Assembly (NCBI RefSeq): GCF_934668725.1
Contig: NZ_CAKUOF010000012.1
Coordinates: 62,001-126,000, forward strand
Direction of reading: 5' to 3'
Length of the DNA: 64,000 nucleotides
Source: an uncultured Dysgonomonas sp.
GTDB lineage: Bacteria; Bacteroidota; Bacteroidia; Bacteroidales; Dysgonomonadaceae
In this document: one piece after another, positions 18,131 through 26,856 of the stretch
Position numbering within the stretch: the first letter of the stretch is position 1
Layout: the number at the start of each line of letters is the position of its first letter
Translations under genes and position numbers: made by a program
The notes under the pieces: model-generated
The model's database searches: none
The model's input: only the letters and a program-made list of their open reading frames with translations
Told to the model about the DNA's origin: nothing

Positions 18131-20542
18131 TTATTTATGAGTATACTTATAACGACGCCACAGAGTAACACTTCCCAAAATCAAAATAACCAAACCTAAA
18201 GGAAACATTATATTTAAAATAGTATATTTAGTTCTATTCTCGTTAATAAGTTTCTTATCCAATAAGTTTAGCTTTTGAGTTTTCGAACGAAGCTCCATCC
18301 AACCATCATCATTTGCAAGCCAGTTAACAGCATTAACAATAAAATCTCTATTACCATACCTGCGTCCGGAAGTACGGTCATATCCCATAGGTAAAACTTC
18401 GGAGTTATCACCTTGCCCTATTATATCATTCCTTATAATATCGGACGAGCCTACAACGATCATTTTGGTATCAATACTCTCTATTTGAATTTTATGGTTT
18501 TGATGATTAATACTGTCAGGTATTAATCGATTCTTAAAAGCAGATTCAAATTTACCATCCAAAGCTACGGCAACCGGAAGAAATGAATCTTTAAAATAAT
18601 CTACATCCGACTGAATATGTTCAACATCAAAAGTTATCATCTCCGGTACAGAAATAATATGACTATACTGAGACGTTGTCAAAAGAATATTCTTGGTTGC
18701 CAACTTTGATTTATTCAATAAATCAATACTACTGACAAAAGCAGCTTTTACCTCCGTGATATCTTTAGTTATTACATTATCAAACGATGGTAATAAAAGC
18801 GGGCTATAATACCAGGGAATACTTACAGCTTGGTCTTCAGGAGACGTTTGTACCAATATTTCAGAGGACTGGGAATCTTGGACAAAATTAGGTTCTATAC
18901 GTACTCCATATATAAAAAGCATATCGTCCAGAGCTGTTTCATTCTTCATGCTGGCAGATTGACCTTTGTTGGCGAGATCATCTAAAGAAACATAAGCGCC
19001 ATCAATAAGCCAAAGAATACGTCCACCTTTCATTAAATACTGATCTAAAATATACTTTTCGGTTTCTGAATATCGTTGGGTTGGCCCTGCAATAATAACG
19101 ACCTTAAAATCGTCTAATACAGAAGGATCATTTCCGATTTGTCCTCTATTAACAAAAAAGTATTTTGCCAAAGCCTCTTCGGCATCATATACATAAGCAC
19201 GAGGTAATTCTCCGTGTCCTTCAATAAAAGCAATAGACTGAGGTTCGCTTCTCAATAAAAGACGCAAAGCATCTACAAATTGAAATTCAAGATTAACAAT
19301 AGAAGCAGTCAAATTTTCTTCTGCTGTATTTCCTTTTATATTCTTCAACAAAGAGACCCGTAAAGTATCCTGATTCACAATCACTTCTGCATAAGGATAA
19401 ATCAATTGTTTACTAACCTTACCATCACGATCAACCTCATTAAGCATAATTGGAGGCATCTCATGTTCAGTCATATATTCAGGAAGTTGTTCTCTTGAAA
19501 GATGCAGAGATAAAGGATCAATAAAAGAAATATCCATTTTATAATCTGCATAACGATTCAGATCAATTAAAAATTGATTTATAGCATTTCGTATTCGCTG
19601 AAAACCATAATTTAAGTTCCCATCCAGATACACATTTATTTTTACTTTAGTCGTACTATTATCTACAATCTGAGAAACCAGTTGCTTCGAATAATCACTA
19701 ATTGTATATCTTTTATCCAGAGTTAAATCAATTTGAGGGTTCGCCAAAAATACTATTATAACATTAAGGATTAAAATACCTGCTCCTAAAGTCCAAAGTC
19801 TTTTTTTAAGTTTTTCATTTCTGAGACTTAAAACACCCGTCGTTAATAAATATATAATAAGAGCGTAATTAATAAATACCCATATATTACCAATGCCAAC
19901 AACTCCCCTTTGTATTTGCATAATATGATAATACAAGCCAAATGAAGAAATGAAAACTCTAATACTTCCCGTTTGGAATATTGTACTGAATAAGTCAAAG
20001 CCAAAATATACTATAAAATTAAAAAATAAAGCTAGGATAAATGATATAATTTGATTCTGGGAAAGCGATGAGGCAAATATCCCAAAAGCGACAAAGACTC
20101 CTGACAGACATATTAATGACACATACGACAAAAGTATAACTCCAATATCAAGAGTACTACTCAAATTACTTAGGGCAGATAAGGTATAGACATATATGAG
20201 AGTAGGTAATATTACTATAATTACAAAGATTAAAGTAGATATCCATTTACTCAATATTATTCGAGATATACTTACAGGACGCGAACGAAGCATGTCTAAT
20301 GTGCGAGTCCGACTTTCTTCAGAAATGAGACGCATAGTCAATGCGGGAATAAGAATCAAAAGAAGTATAGACGAAAGAGTGAAAAATTTGTCTAAATTAG
20401 CATAACCAATATCTAAAATATTAAAACTACCTTCAAAAAGCCATAGCATCAATCCGTTTGCAACTAAAAAGATTAGAGCAAAAAACAAACCTATGCCTGA
20501 ACAAATTATCGAAATTAATTCTTTCCGTATCAAAACTCCCAT
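18131..20542 (-). CDS. GldF-GldG fusion: ABC permease plus Gldg-like substrate/auxiliary domain
   Basis: An 803-residue fusion. The first ~240 residues form an ABC-2 type permease with six helices, corresponding to GldF (MGVLIRKELISIICSGIGLFF; RLISEESRTRTLDMLRSRPVS). The rest is GldG-like: one membrane helix (~255-272), then a large periplasmic domain of the ABC-type uncharacterised transport family (YSKQLVSQIVDNSTTKVKINVYLDG; IAFIEGHGELP; GRILWLIDG) and a C-terminal helix (NIMFPLGLVILILGSV) followed by WRRYKYTHK. In Flavobacterium johnsoniae GldA, GldF and GldG form an ABC transporter linked to gliding. Here no gldA ATPase gene is adjacent, and gliding is not implied. Confidence 0.88.
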   Translation of the reverse strand: MGVLIRKELISIICSGIGLFFALIFLVANGLMLWLFEGSFNILDIGYANLDKFFTLSSILLLILIPALTMRLISEESRTRTLDMLRSRPVSISRIILSKWISTLIFVIIVILPTLIYVYTLSALSNLSSTLDIGVILLSYVSLICLSGVFVAFGIFASSLSQNQIISFILALFFNFIVYFGFDLFSTIFQTGSIRVFISSFGLYYHIMQIQRGVVGIGNIWVFINYALIIYLLTTGVLSLRNEKLKKRLWTLGAGILILNVIIVFLANPQIDLTLDKRYTISDYSKQLVSQIVDNSTTKVKINVYLDGNLNYGFQRIRNAINQFLIDLNRYADYKMDISFIDPLSLHLSREQLPEYMTEHEMPPIMLNEVDRDGKVSKQLIYPYAEVIVNQDTLRVSLLKNIKGNTAEENLTASIVNLEFQFVDALRLLLRSEPQSIAFIEGHGELPRAYVYDAEEALAKYFFVNRGQIGNDPSVLDDFKVVIIAGPTQRYSETEKYILDQYLMKGGRILWLIDGAYVSLDDLANKGQSASMKNETALDDMLFIYGVRIEPNFVQDSQSSEILVQTSPEDQAVSIPWYYSPLLLPSFDNVITKDITEVKAAFVSSIDLLNKSKLATKNILLTTSQYSHIISVPEMITFDVEHIQSDVDYFKDSFLPVAVALDGKFESAFKNRLIPDSINHQNHKIQIESIDTKMIVVGSSDIIRNDIIGQGDNSEVLPMGYDRTSGRRYGNRDFIVNAVNWLANDDGWMELRSKTQKLNLLDKKLINENRTKYTILNIMFPLGLVILILGSVTLWRRYKYTHK

Positions 20543-20699
20543 CCGAAATAGTATATATAGCTAATTTTATATAGAAACCTTTTACAAAGAAACAATAAAA
20601 AAAGTATCGTAACCACATAAAAACAAAGATATACAATCGACAAACCATAATGATATCTTTTTGTCATGTATAGGTGTTAAATCTAAAGAAATATTACTA

Positions 20700-20707
20700 T
20701 ATCTTTG
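20700..20707 (+). promoter_or_regulatory. -7 box upstream of the 20788 gene
   Basis: TATCTTTG fits the TAnnTTTG consensus exactly, ~80 bases before the start codon. The leader contains a GC-richer segment with GGAGGTGA at 20752-20759. Confidence 0.4.
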
Positions 20708-20787
20708 TAACTAGCCAATTTAGTACAATAAAATAATTATCAGAAACCAATGGAGGTGACCCATCAAGCCTGATACCCGTTTAATGT

Positions 20788-22107
20788 ATGCGAATAAAAC
20801 ACGGAATAAAAATAAGTCTTTTATCTTTATTAGTTATTGCAGTAATAACAATTGGCATTGTTATGTTTCAAAAACTGAGCCACGACAAGGGAGTATTTGA
20901 AACAGATATTTACACTCATATCCCATCCGAAGTAACAGGTATTTTACAAATCAATAAAGAAAAAAGTTTGAAAACATTCATAACTTTTTTTCCTGAGATT
21001 GAAAATATTATGCTCACTATAAAAAGCTCTCTCACCTACCCGCTTTTAATTACCGAGCAACAAAATGACTTATATATAATAAGCAAAGTAACCAGCGAGC
21101 AAGAATCCCAAATAAAATCTTTATTGAAGAATACTTTATTTCCATCTTTCGCTCCTAAGATTAGAAAATATAAAGATGCTAATATATTCTTTTATTCAAC
21201 AGATAATAACCGTTTTTTCTCTTGTATGTTTTATCAGGGATTTTTCATTGGAGGATATAATTACACTTTATTAGAAAGTTTTGTAGATACTGATTCTTCT
21301 AATAATATATTCAGTACAAAGCATGCTTCAGAAATTGCGAAGAAAATAAAAAACATTTATCCCGCAAATCTATATTTTAATAATAAAACATTCTATACAT
21401 CTTTTAATATTGATATAGAAGATAATCAAATCGAATTATCCGGTTACACAAATTATACATTTTCAGATAACTGGCCCAATGAGGTTACTTCCGAGCATGA
21501 CAGTATAGCTATTGATTACTCTGTATTTCCCGATTCGCTACTTTCGTATACCATTAGTACTGATGCTGCAAGTATATCAAGTTCGCTTATATGCTTGTTT
21601 AATGCTCCATCATATGGCTTCATATTAAATAAGAATCAAGAATCTCCCATATATGCTCTGAAGTATATGCAGGATCGCTTTGATATCTATAATCATTTAA
21701 ATAAACTTGAGGTAAACTATATTCAAAAAAAATTTAGTACCAGAGATGTCGTTTTAGGTAATCAACATATCTATATGACTTCAGAACAAATGGGACGTGA
21801 AATTTTTCATCATAATTCACCGGTCTATCTCTCCTTTTATAAAAACTACCTTTTAGTTTCTGCAGACAGAGACATTCTGATGCAGTATCTAAATAGGAAT
21901 GGACATTATCAGGTTAAGACACCTTTCGATCCTATAAATATAAGTTCACAAACAATATCCTTATTTTTCAGTAACAATATACAAGAGTTTTCTCCGGAAT
22001 ACTTAACTAATTATTTTCTGATACAAAAACTAACCAAAGGGCAAATATATATCAAAACCTATACGGAAGACGGCGAAAGGAAAATAGAAATCTTATTAAA
22101 CAATTGA
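20788..22107 (+). CDS. Membrane-anchored protein of unknown function
   Basis: A 439-residue protein with one N-terminal membrane helix (ISLLSLLVIAVITIGIVMF, ~9-27) and a large extracytoplasmic part. I do not recognise the family with certainty. The opening YTHIPSEVTGILQINKEKSL and the repeated mix of beta strands resemble DUF3352-type periplasmic proteins of Bacteroidetes. The ATG at 20788 is fixed by an in-frame TAA six bases upstream. It is separate from mscL, 65 bases downstream on the same strand, although co-transcription is possible. Confidence 0.65.
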   Translation: MRIKHGIKISLLSLLVIAVITIGIVMFQKLSHDKGVFETDIYTHIPSEVTGILQINKEKSLKTFITFFPEIENIMLTIKSSLTYPLLITEQQNDLYIISKVTSEQESQIKSLLKNTLFPSFAPKIRKYKDANIFFYSTDNNRFFSCMFYQGFFIGGYNYTLLESFVDTDSSNNIFSTKHASEIAKKIKNIYPANLYFNNKTFYTSFNIDIEDNQIELSGYTNYTFSDNWPNEVTSEHDSIAIDYSVFPDSLLSYTISTDAASISSSLICLFNAPSYGFILNKNQESPIYALKYMQDRFDIYNHLNKLEVNYIQKKFSTRDVVLGNQHIYMTSEQMGREIFHHNSPVYLSFYKNYLLVSADRDILMQYLNRNGHYQVKTPFDPINISSQTISLFFSNNIQEFSPEYLTNYFLIQKLTKGQIYIKTYTEDGERKIEILLNN

Positions 22108-22172
22108 TAACTTAACAATGTTATAAAATAAGCACTTATAAAGAGAAAGTATAACTAATAAAATAAATAAAC

Positions 22173-22592
22173 ATGGCAATAATAAAAGAGCTTAAGGCAT
22201 TCATGATGCGAGGTAATGTGGTCGATATGGCAGTCGGGGTAATAGTCGGCGGAGCATTCGGACAGATTGTAAATTCACTTGTGAATGACGTTATTATGCC
22301 TCCTATCGGAGTACTTCTTAATGGTGTAAATTTTTCAGATTTAAAATTTGTTATAAAAGAAGCCTCTGTAGATGCAGCCGGAACTGCACTGCCTGCAGTA
22401 AGCCTCAATTATGGCAACTTCATACAGATGGTTATCAACTTTGTTATTATATCAACTGCTATATTCTTTGTTATCAAAGGAATGAACAGTCTTCAAAATA
22501 AGAAAGAAGAAGTACCAGCAGCCCCTCCTGCTCCATCTAAAGAAGAAGTTTTACTTACTGAAATAAGAGATCTTCTTAAAGAAAAAAAATAG
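22173..22592 (+). CDS. mscL: Large-conductance mechanosensitive channel MscL
   Basis: Forms a homopentameric pore in the inner membrane that opens on hypo-osmotic shock. The 139-residue protein has the N-terminal amphipathic start MAIIKELKAFMMRGNVVDMAVGVIVGGAFG, the first pore helix with GGAFGQIVNSLVNDVIMPP, the periplasmic loop, the second helix (GNFIQMVINFVIISTAIFFVIK), a Pro-rich linker and the C-terminal helix EEVLLTEIRDLL. All core features are present. Confidence 0.97.
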   Translation: MAIIKELKAFMMRGNVVDMAVGVIVGGAFGQIVNSLVNDVIMPPIGVLLNGVNFSDLKFVIKEASVDAAGTALPAVSLNYGNFIQMVINFVIISTAIFFVIKGMNSLQNKKEEVPAAPPAPSKEEVLLTEIRDLLKEKK

Positions 22593-22747
22593 TAACTTCC
22601 ACCATATTATAGTACAAGACTAAGATTAAAGACATAAGGCTCTATTTAGTTATCTAGCTCTATTAGGCACTAGAGAACTCCATACTAAATCCTCATATTT
22701 TGAGGAGGTTTATTGTATTGTGAGTTAAAACTAAAAAAGAATGCCTT

Positions 22748-23770
22748 ATGAAACTTGATAATTATTTATTAATCCTATGTGGATGTGGATTTGTATCATG
22801 TAGTGATGAGGAATTTGAAATACCATCAGTTCCTCCTGTTTCACCCTATGAAAATGCCCTTAATATACCTATTGTATTTGTTGATAATCTATTAAACACA
22901 TCTACAAATTATAATGCTGTAAGAATAGGTGAATATCTCTGGATGGATAGCAATATCAATCACTATGCAGGTGAACCTTTTAATAAAGAAGATATAAATC
23001 TTATTCTAAAGAGGTATAGAATAGACACAACTCTTCTTAAAAATGTAACTGCTCAGGAAATTAATAAATATTGCGGCCCTTATTACAATCGTGAACGTTT
23101 TGAATACCTCGAAAATAGAGATATCTGTGTAGTATATGAAGGTAAAAATAAAGTATTAACTTCAGGCTGGGGAGCTCCGTCTAATAACGATGTACGGCAA
23201 TTGTTTGCAATGTGTGGCAATGCTACGGAACAAGATGTAAGAACCATGCTTACTGTTAAATCCGGAAGTAACCCCGTTGCAAAACCAGGTCTTACTTATT
23301 GGTTCGGACCCAATAACACCAATAAATATCGGCTCAATTTAATGCCATCAGGAGCGAGGTTTAATGGGGATCAAGTCTGGAAACTAAATCATACTCTCAC
23401 CGATGTAGAATATATAAATGTAGACAAAGGTGATTTTTATGGATTTACTCAAGCTGTAATAATCCCGACATGGGATGGAAGAGCATCTATTGACGATTAC
23501 CCACATACAGATCCGATTAAATATTGGCATTGGATGCCTGTACGATGGTGCCGAAAACTTACAGCTATAGAACTTGGTTATAGACTGTTTATCAATAAAG
23601 CTCAAAATGAAATTATAAAACTTCCCCCTAACGCATCTGCACCTAATGGATATAGTGAATTACAAAATGGGTATATCAGAGGGTTTTATGTTCAGTTTAT
23701 ACTGAATAATCCTAATCCACAGAAAACAGTTCAACAAATTGTTTCAATGGCAAAAAATTTATATCAATAA
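22748..23770 (+). CDS. FISUMP-domain-like lipoprotein (tandem copy 1)
   Basis: A 340-residue lipoprotein (CGFVSCSDEEFE, lipid Cys at ~18 in VSC). The body resembles the Fibrobacter succinogenes major paralogous (FISUMP) domain: IGEYLWMDSNINHY near residue 60, GWGAPSNNDVRQLFAMCGN near 140, GLTYWFGPNN near 180, DFYGFTQAVIIPTWDG and WHWMPVRWCRKL near 250. The end YIRGFYVQFILNNPNPQKTV is shared with the next gene. Such proteins are surface-located or secreted in Bacteroidetes and their role is not known. The two copies share the same domain order and most motifs, a clear tandem duplication, but each has its own terminator. Confidence 0.75.
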   Translation: MKLDNYLLILCGCGFVSCSDEEFEIPSVPPVSPYENALNIPIVFVDNLLNTSTNYNAVRIGEYLWMDSNINHYAGEPFNKEDINLILKRYRIDTTLLKNVTAQEINKYCGPYYNRERFEYLENRDICVVYEGKNKVLTSGWGAPSNNDVRQLFAMCGNATEQDVRTMLTVKSGSNPVAKPGLTYWFGPNNTNKYRLNLMPSGARFNGDQVWKLNHTLTDVEYINVDKGDFYGFTQAVIIPTWDGRASIDDYPHTDPIKYWHWMPVRWCRKLTAIELGYRLFINKAQNEIIKLPPNASAPNGYSELQNGYIRGFYVQFILNNPNPQKTVQQIVSMAKNLYQ

Positions 23771-23780
23771 TTTCTCCGTT

Positions 23781-23831
23781 AAAATAGATTCAAGGAGTAG
23801 ATATACAGCATATATTCTTTGAATCTATTTT
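23781..23831 (+). terminator. Hairpin terminator between the tandem lipoprotein genes
   Basis: A perfect 13-base stem AAAATAGATTCAA ... TTGAATCTATTTT with a 25-base loop lies 11 bases after the stop of copy 1. Confidence 0.65.
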
Positions 23832-23917
23832 ATATAGAAAAATTCACTTACACTTCAATATTTAACATATAAACACTCTTATTTTAACCTATATTTTTAA
23901 ATTTTGTAAAGATTACC

Positions 23918-23925
23918 TATCTTTG
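23918..23925 (+). promoter_or_regulatory. -7 box for lipoprotein copy 2
   Basis: TATCTTTG fits TAnnTTTG exactly, 28 bases before the start codon. Together with the preceding hairpin it suggests that copy 2 is transcribed separately. Confidence 0.45.
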
Positions 23926-23953
23926 ACTATTTATATAAAACAATAACACTAAA

Positions 23954-24982
23954 ATGAAATTCAGTAACCTTTTATTAATCTTATTAGTAATTTTCATGTC
24001 TTGCAGTGACGATACGTTTAATGAACCCTCAGAACCGACCCCTACCCCTCCTCCCGTAGAAAACGATCCAACCATACCTTTATTATTTTATGACAGTTTT
24101 GCAAATATATCTGCCGAATACAAAGCTGTTCAAATAGGAGAATACCTTTGGATGAATACTAACATTAATCATTATCCGGGACAACCTTTTACAAAATCAG
24201 ATATAGAGTTAATATTTAGAAGATACAGGATGAATCCTCAGGCATTAAAAAATATAAGTATCGAAGACATCAATAAATATTGTGGTCCATATTATGATCG
24301 CAATCGCTTCGAATACCTAGAGGATAGAAGTAAATGTGTTATTTATGAAGGCAAAGATAAAGTGCTGAACAATAATTGGAGTTCGGCCTCTACTAAAGAT
24401 TTTCAGCAACTATTTGCCATGTGTGGTAATGGAGGAGAGCAAGATGTACGCCTTTCTTTAACAGTGAAAGCTGGAGAAAATCCAATATCTATATTAGGTC
24501 TCACTTATTGGTTCGGTCCTAATAATACAAACAAATACGGTTTTAATCTAATGCCCGGTGGAGCACGTTTCAATGGACCGCAAGTTTGGGAATTAAAGCA
24601 TAACCATGAAGGCACAGATAATGAACTAATAAATGTTTTAACCGGAGACTTCTACGGGTTCACCCAAGCAGCCATGTGGCAAACATGGGATGGAAAAGTA
24701 TCTATAGACGACTACCCCCATGGAGATGTAGGTAAAACATGGCATTGGATGCCTATAAGATGGTGCCGTAAGCTAACAGATGAAGAACTTGGATATAAAT
24801 TATATATAAATCAAGCACAAACAGATATAAAAAAAATAAACCTCACGGATCCTATTCCTGAAGGGTATAAAGAATTATCCAATGGGTATATTAGAGGGTT
24901 TTATGTTCAATTTATATTAAATAATCCAAATCCACCAAAGTCAGTATCTGATATTGTAGCTATGGCTAAACCACTCAGATAA
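23954..24982 (+). CDS. FISUMP-domain-like lipoprotein (tandem copy 2)
   Basis: The 342-residue paralogue of the preceding gene. It has a lipoprotein signal (VIFMSCSDD, Cys18), a Pro-rich linker (SEPTPTPPPVEND), and then the same motifs in the same order: IGEYLWMNTNINHY, INKYCGPYYDRNRFEYLEDR, FQQLFAMCGNGGEQDVR, GLTYWFGPNNTNKYG, DFYGFTQAAMWQTWDG, WHWMPIRWCRKL and the C-terminal YIRGFYVQFILNNPNP. The conserved aromatic residues and the paired Cys (CGPYY and CGN) suggest a folded, possibly disulfide-stabilised domain. Its function and ligand are not known. Confidence 0.75.
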   Translation: MKFSNLLLILLVIFMSCSDDTFNEPSEPTPTPPPVENDPTIPLLFYDSFANISAEYKAVQIGEYLWMNTNINHYPGQPFTKSDIELIFRRYRMNPQALKNISIEDINKYCGPYYDRNRFEYLEDRSKCVIYEGKDKVLNNNWSSASTKDFQQLFAMCGNGGEQDVRLSLTVKAGENPISILGLTYWFGPNNTNKYGFNLMPGGARFNGPQVWELKHNHEGTDNELINVLTGDFYGFTQAAMWQTWDGKVSIDDYPHGDVGKTWHWMPIRWCRKLTDEELGYKLYINQAQTDIKKINLTDPIPEGYKELSNGYIRGFYVQFILNNPNPPKSVSDIVAMAKPLR

Positions 24983-25009
24983 TACACCAATCTTTTATCT
25001 TTAAATAAG

Positions 25010-25039
25010 AAAAGTGAAGCCTGCATAGGCTTCACTTTT
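25010..25039 (+). terminator. Rho-independent terminator after lipoprotein copy 2
   Basis: A perfect 13-base stem AAAAGTGAAGCCT ... AGGCTTCACTTTT with a 4-base loop and a T run. Confidence 0.9.
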
Positions 25040-25200
25040 TTATTTAATGGTATGGTACTTCTTTTTTATTTAAAATTTCTCAATCTTATTCCTTTGATTA
25101 TGCTAAAATGCATGATCTGTATTAATTATAATATCTTCTTTTTTAATTTCAATCATATTACAAATCGCTCTTTATTGCATATTACAGAAGATCATTTTTA

Positions 25201-25246
25201 TAAATAAAAAGAGAGAGTTATGTAGATAACTCTCTCTTTTTATTTA
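25201..25246 (-). terminator. Strong terminator after the first susD-like gene
   Basis: A perfect 20-base stem with a 6-base loop; the arms start TAAATAAAAAGAGAGAGTTA and return at 25227-25246. A/T-rich ends on both sides make it active for the minus-strand susCD pair and possibly in both directions. Confidence 0.9.
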
Positions 25247-25262
25247 TACTATTCTTCAATAG

Positions 25263-26843
25263 TTATTTTACATCCCAGAATATTCTGGTTAAACGTGTAT
25301 CTTTCGCTTTTACAGAAGAATAATTTGTATTTACACTTGTCTCTTTAGAAGGATAAAGAAGACGAGTTGGTGGAGTTTCAAATCCCGGATCTTTAGCTTT
25401 AGATGGGAAAGGTAACAGTTTAGGTAACTTAGTACGTCTATATTCTGTCCAAGCCTCTATAGATTGTAGCCATCCAAGATGTAACCATTTCTGAGTAGCT
25501 ATCAGTTCTAGGTTCTTAGCTTTATTTGAGGTGTATGGCATACCATTAGTTAAATAATCAGCTATTGCTGTTTCTGTAGGCATAGCTTCTTTTTGACTTT
25601 CAGAACTAATTGCATTCAAATAGTAATAAAATTTAACTGATTGTTTCACACCTGTTTCATAAGCCGTTTTAGCTTGCGCTGATGTACCCCAACGTTCAAA
25701 AGCTTCAGCTTTTATAAAATTCACTTCAGCAGCAGTCATTCTGATACCTGGAAGTTTAGAGTTAAACCAGAATGTTGTAGAATCCCAGCTTGAAACTTTA
25801 TCTGCTATAGAAGTAATTTCGTCCCCAGACATGTCTATAGATGGAGCTTTAAATGTAGCTTGTCCATTTTTATTAAAGAATAGATCTAAACGAGGATCTT
25901 TACTAGGAACCATTACATCATTAAGCATGTAATCAGGAGCAACTCTTGCATTTCCTTCTTTTAATGCATTCTCAAGAGATTTAGTGTAATTTGCCAATGG
26001 AGTTAGCAATACATCACTTTGACTAGGATCATAATTGGGATTATTATCCGCATCAATTAATGGATATTCAGATGGTTTACTCAACATATTCATAATATTA
26101 GTTTGAGCATATCCCGGATCAACTTCAGAAAGATGGATCAATAACTTCAAACGCAGTGAATTCGCATACCTTTGCCATAAATTGATTCTACCTTGCAGCA
26201 AAATATCTCCAAATTTAAAAGCATCATTCGCTGGAGCTGTCTTAAAGAATCCCGAGATTTCATCTAATCTTTGAATAAATTCTTTGTAAAGAGTTGCAGC
26301 ATCTTCAAACTCAGCATGAACTGTAGCAGACTGACCTTTTAGAATACTACCTGCTGTATGAAATGGAACATCACCGAATAAGTCTATCATTTGTGAGGCT
26401 CTATCGTATAATACAACTTCGCCTGCTTTCAAAAAATACTCATTATCAGTTTTCTGCTTTGGTGTTGTTGCTTTCTCATTCTGCAATTCCATCATTATAT
26501 ACATAGCCATAGCACCGGCACTTGCAGTTTCATCTCCACCGGTCTTTCCTACATAAAAATCTCTCCAAAATTGCCCAATATAGCCATCATTTTGTCTATA
26601 AATAGAAGAACCATTATTTAAAACCATAGTTTGAGAATATATAGCGGTTTGAATTGCTAAAAAAGTACGAACATGATAATATTCATATCTCATTCTCTCA
26701 TTATTTATCATCGAGGCATAATAGCCGGGCACACTACCTTCTGTTATAGAATCAGGGCTAAGAAACTTATCATCTATATCACAACTTGTCCCTAAGAACA
26801 AAGAAGCTAAGAATAGTCCTGTTAATTTTATTATTTTTTTCAT
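25263..26843 (-). CDS. SusD/RagB-family nutrient-binding lipoprotein (orphan pair)
   Basis: A 526-residue surface lipoprotein (FLGTSCDIDD, Cys21) that lids the SusC-like transporter next to it and binds the imported nutrient. The helical TPR-like framework is visible: YYASMINNERMRYEYYHVRTF, LKAGEVVLYDRASQMIDLFGDVPF, the helix WQRYANSLRLKLLIHLSE and the C-terminal region EKWLHLGWLQSIEAWTEYRRT in the form ATQKWLHLGWLQSIEAW. This C-terminal pattern fits the SusD-like_2 group (PF12771), often linked to peptides or other non-classical substrates. No glycosidase or sigma factor is adjacent, so the substrate is unknown. Confidence 0.92.
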   Translation of the reverse strand: MKKIIKLTGLFLASLFLGTSCDIDDKFLSPDSITEGSVPGYYASMINNERMRYEYYHVRTFLAIQTAIYSQTMVLNNGSSIYRQNDGYIGQFWRDFYVGKTGGDETASAGAMAMYIMMELQNEKATTPKQKTDNEYFLKAGEVVLYDRASQMIDLFGDVPFHTAGSILKGQSATVHAEFEDAATLYKEFIQRLDEISGFFKTAPANDAFKFGDILLQGRINLWQRYANSLRLKLLIHLSEVDPGYAQTNIMNMLSKPSEYPLIDADNNPNYDPSQSDVLLTPLANYTKSLENALKEGNARVAPDYMLNDVMVPSKDPRLDLFFNKNGQATFKAPSIDMSGDEITSIADKVSSWDSTTFWFNSKLPGIRMTAAEVNFIKAEAFERWGTSAQAKTAYETGVKQSVKFYYYLNAISSESQKEAMPTETAIADYLTNGMPYTSNKAKNLELIATQKWLHLGWLQSIEAWTEYRRTKLPKLLPFPSKAKDPGFETPPTRLLYPSKETSVNTNYSSVKAKDTRLTRIFWDVK

Positions 26844-26856
26844 ATTGAGTCTTTAC

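Noticed and set aside
18131..20542. Gliding motility or type IX secretion locus
   Set aside because: Only a GldF-GldG fusion is present. No gldA, gldJ-N or spr genes are adjacent, and such fusions occur in non-gliding Bacteroidales.
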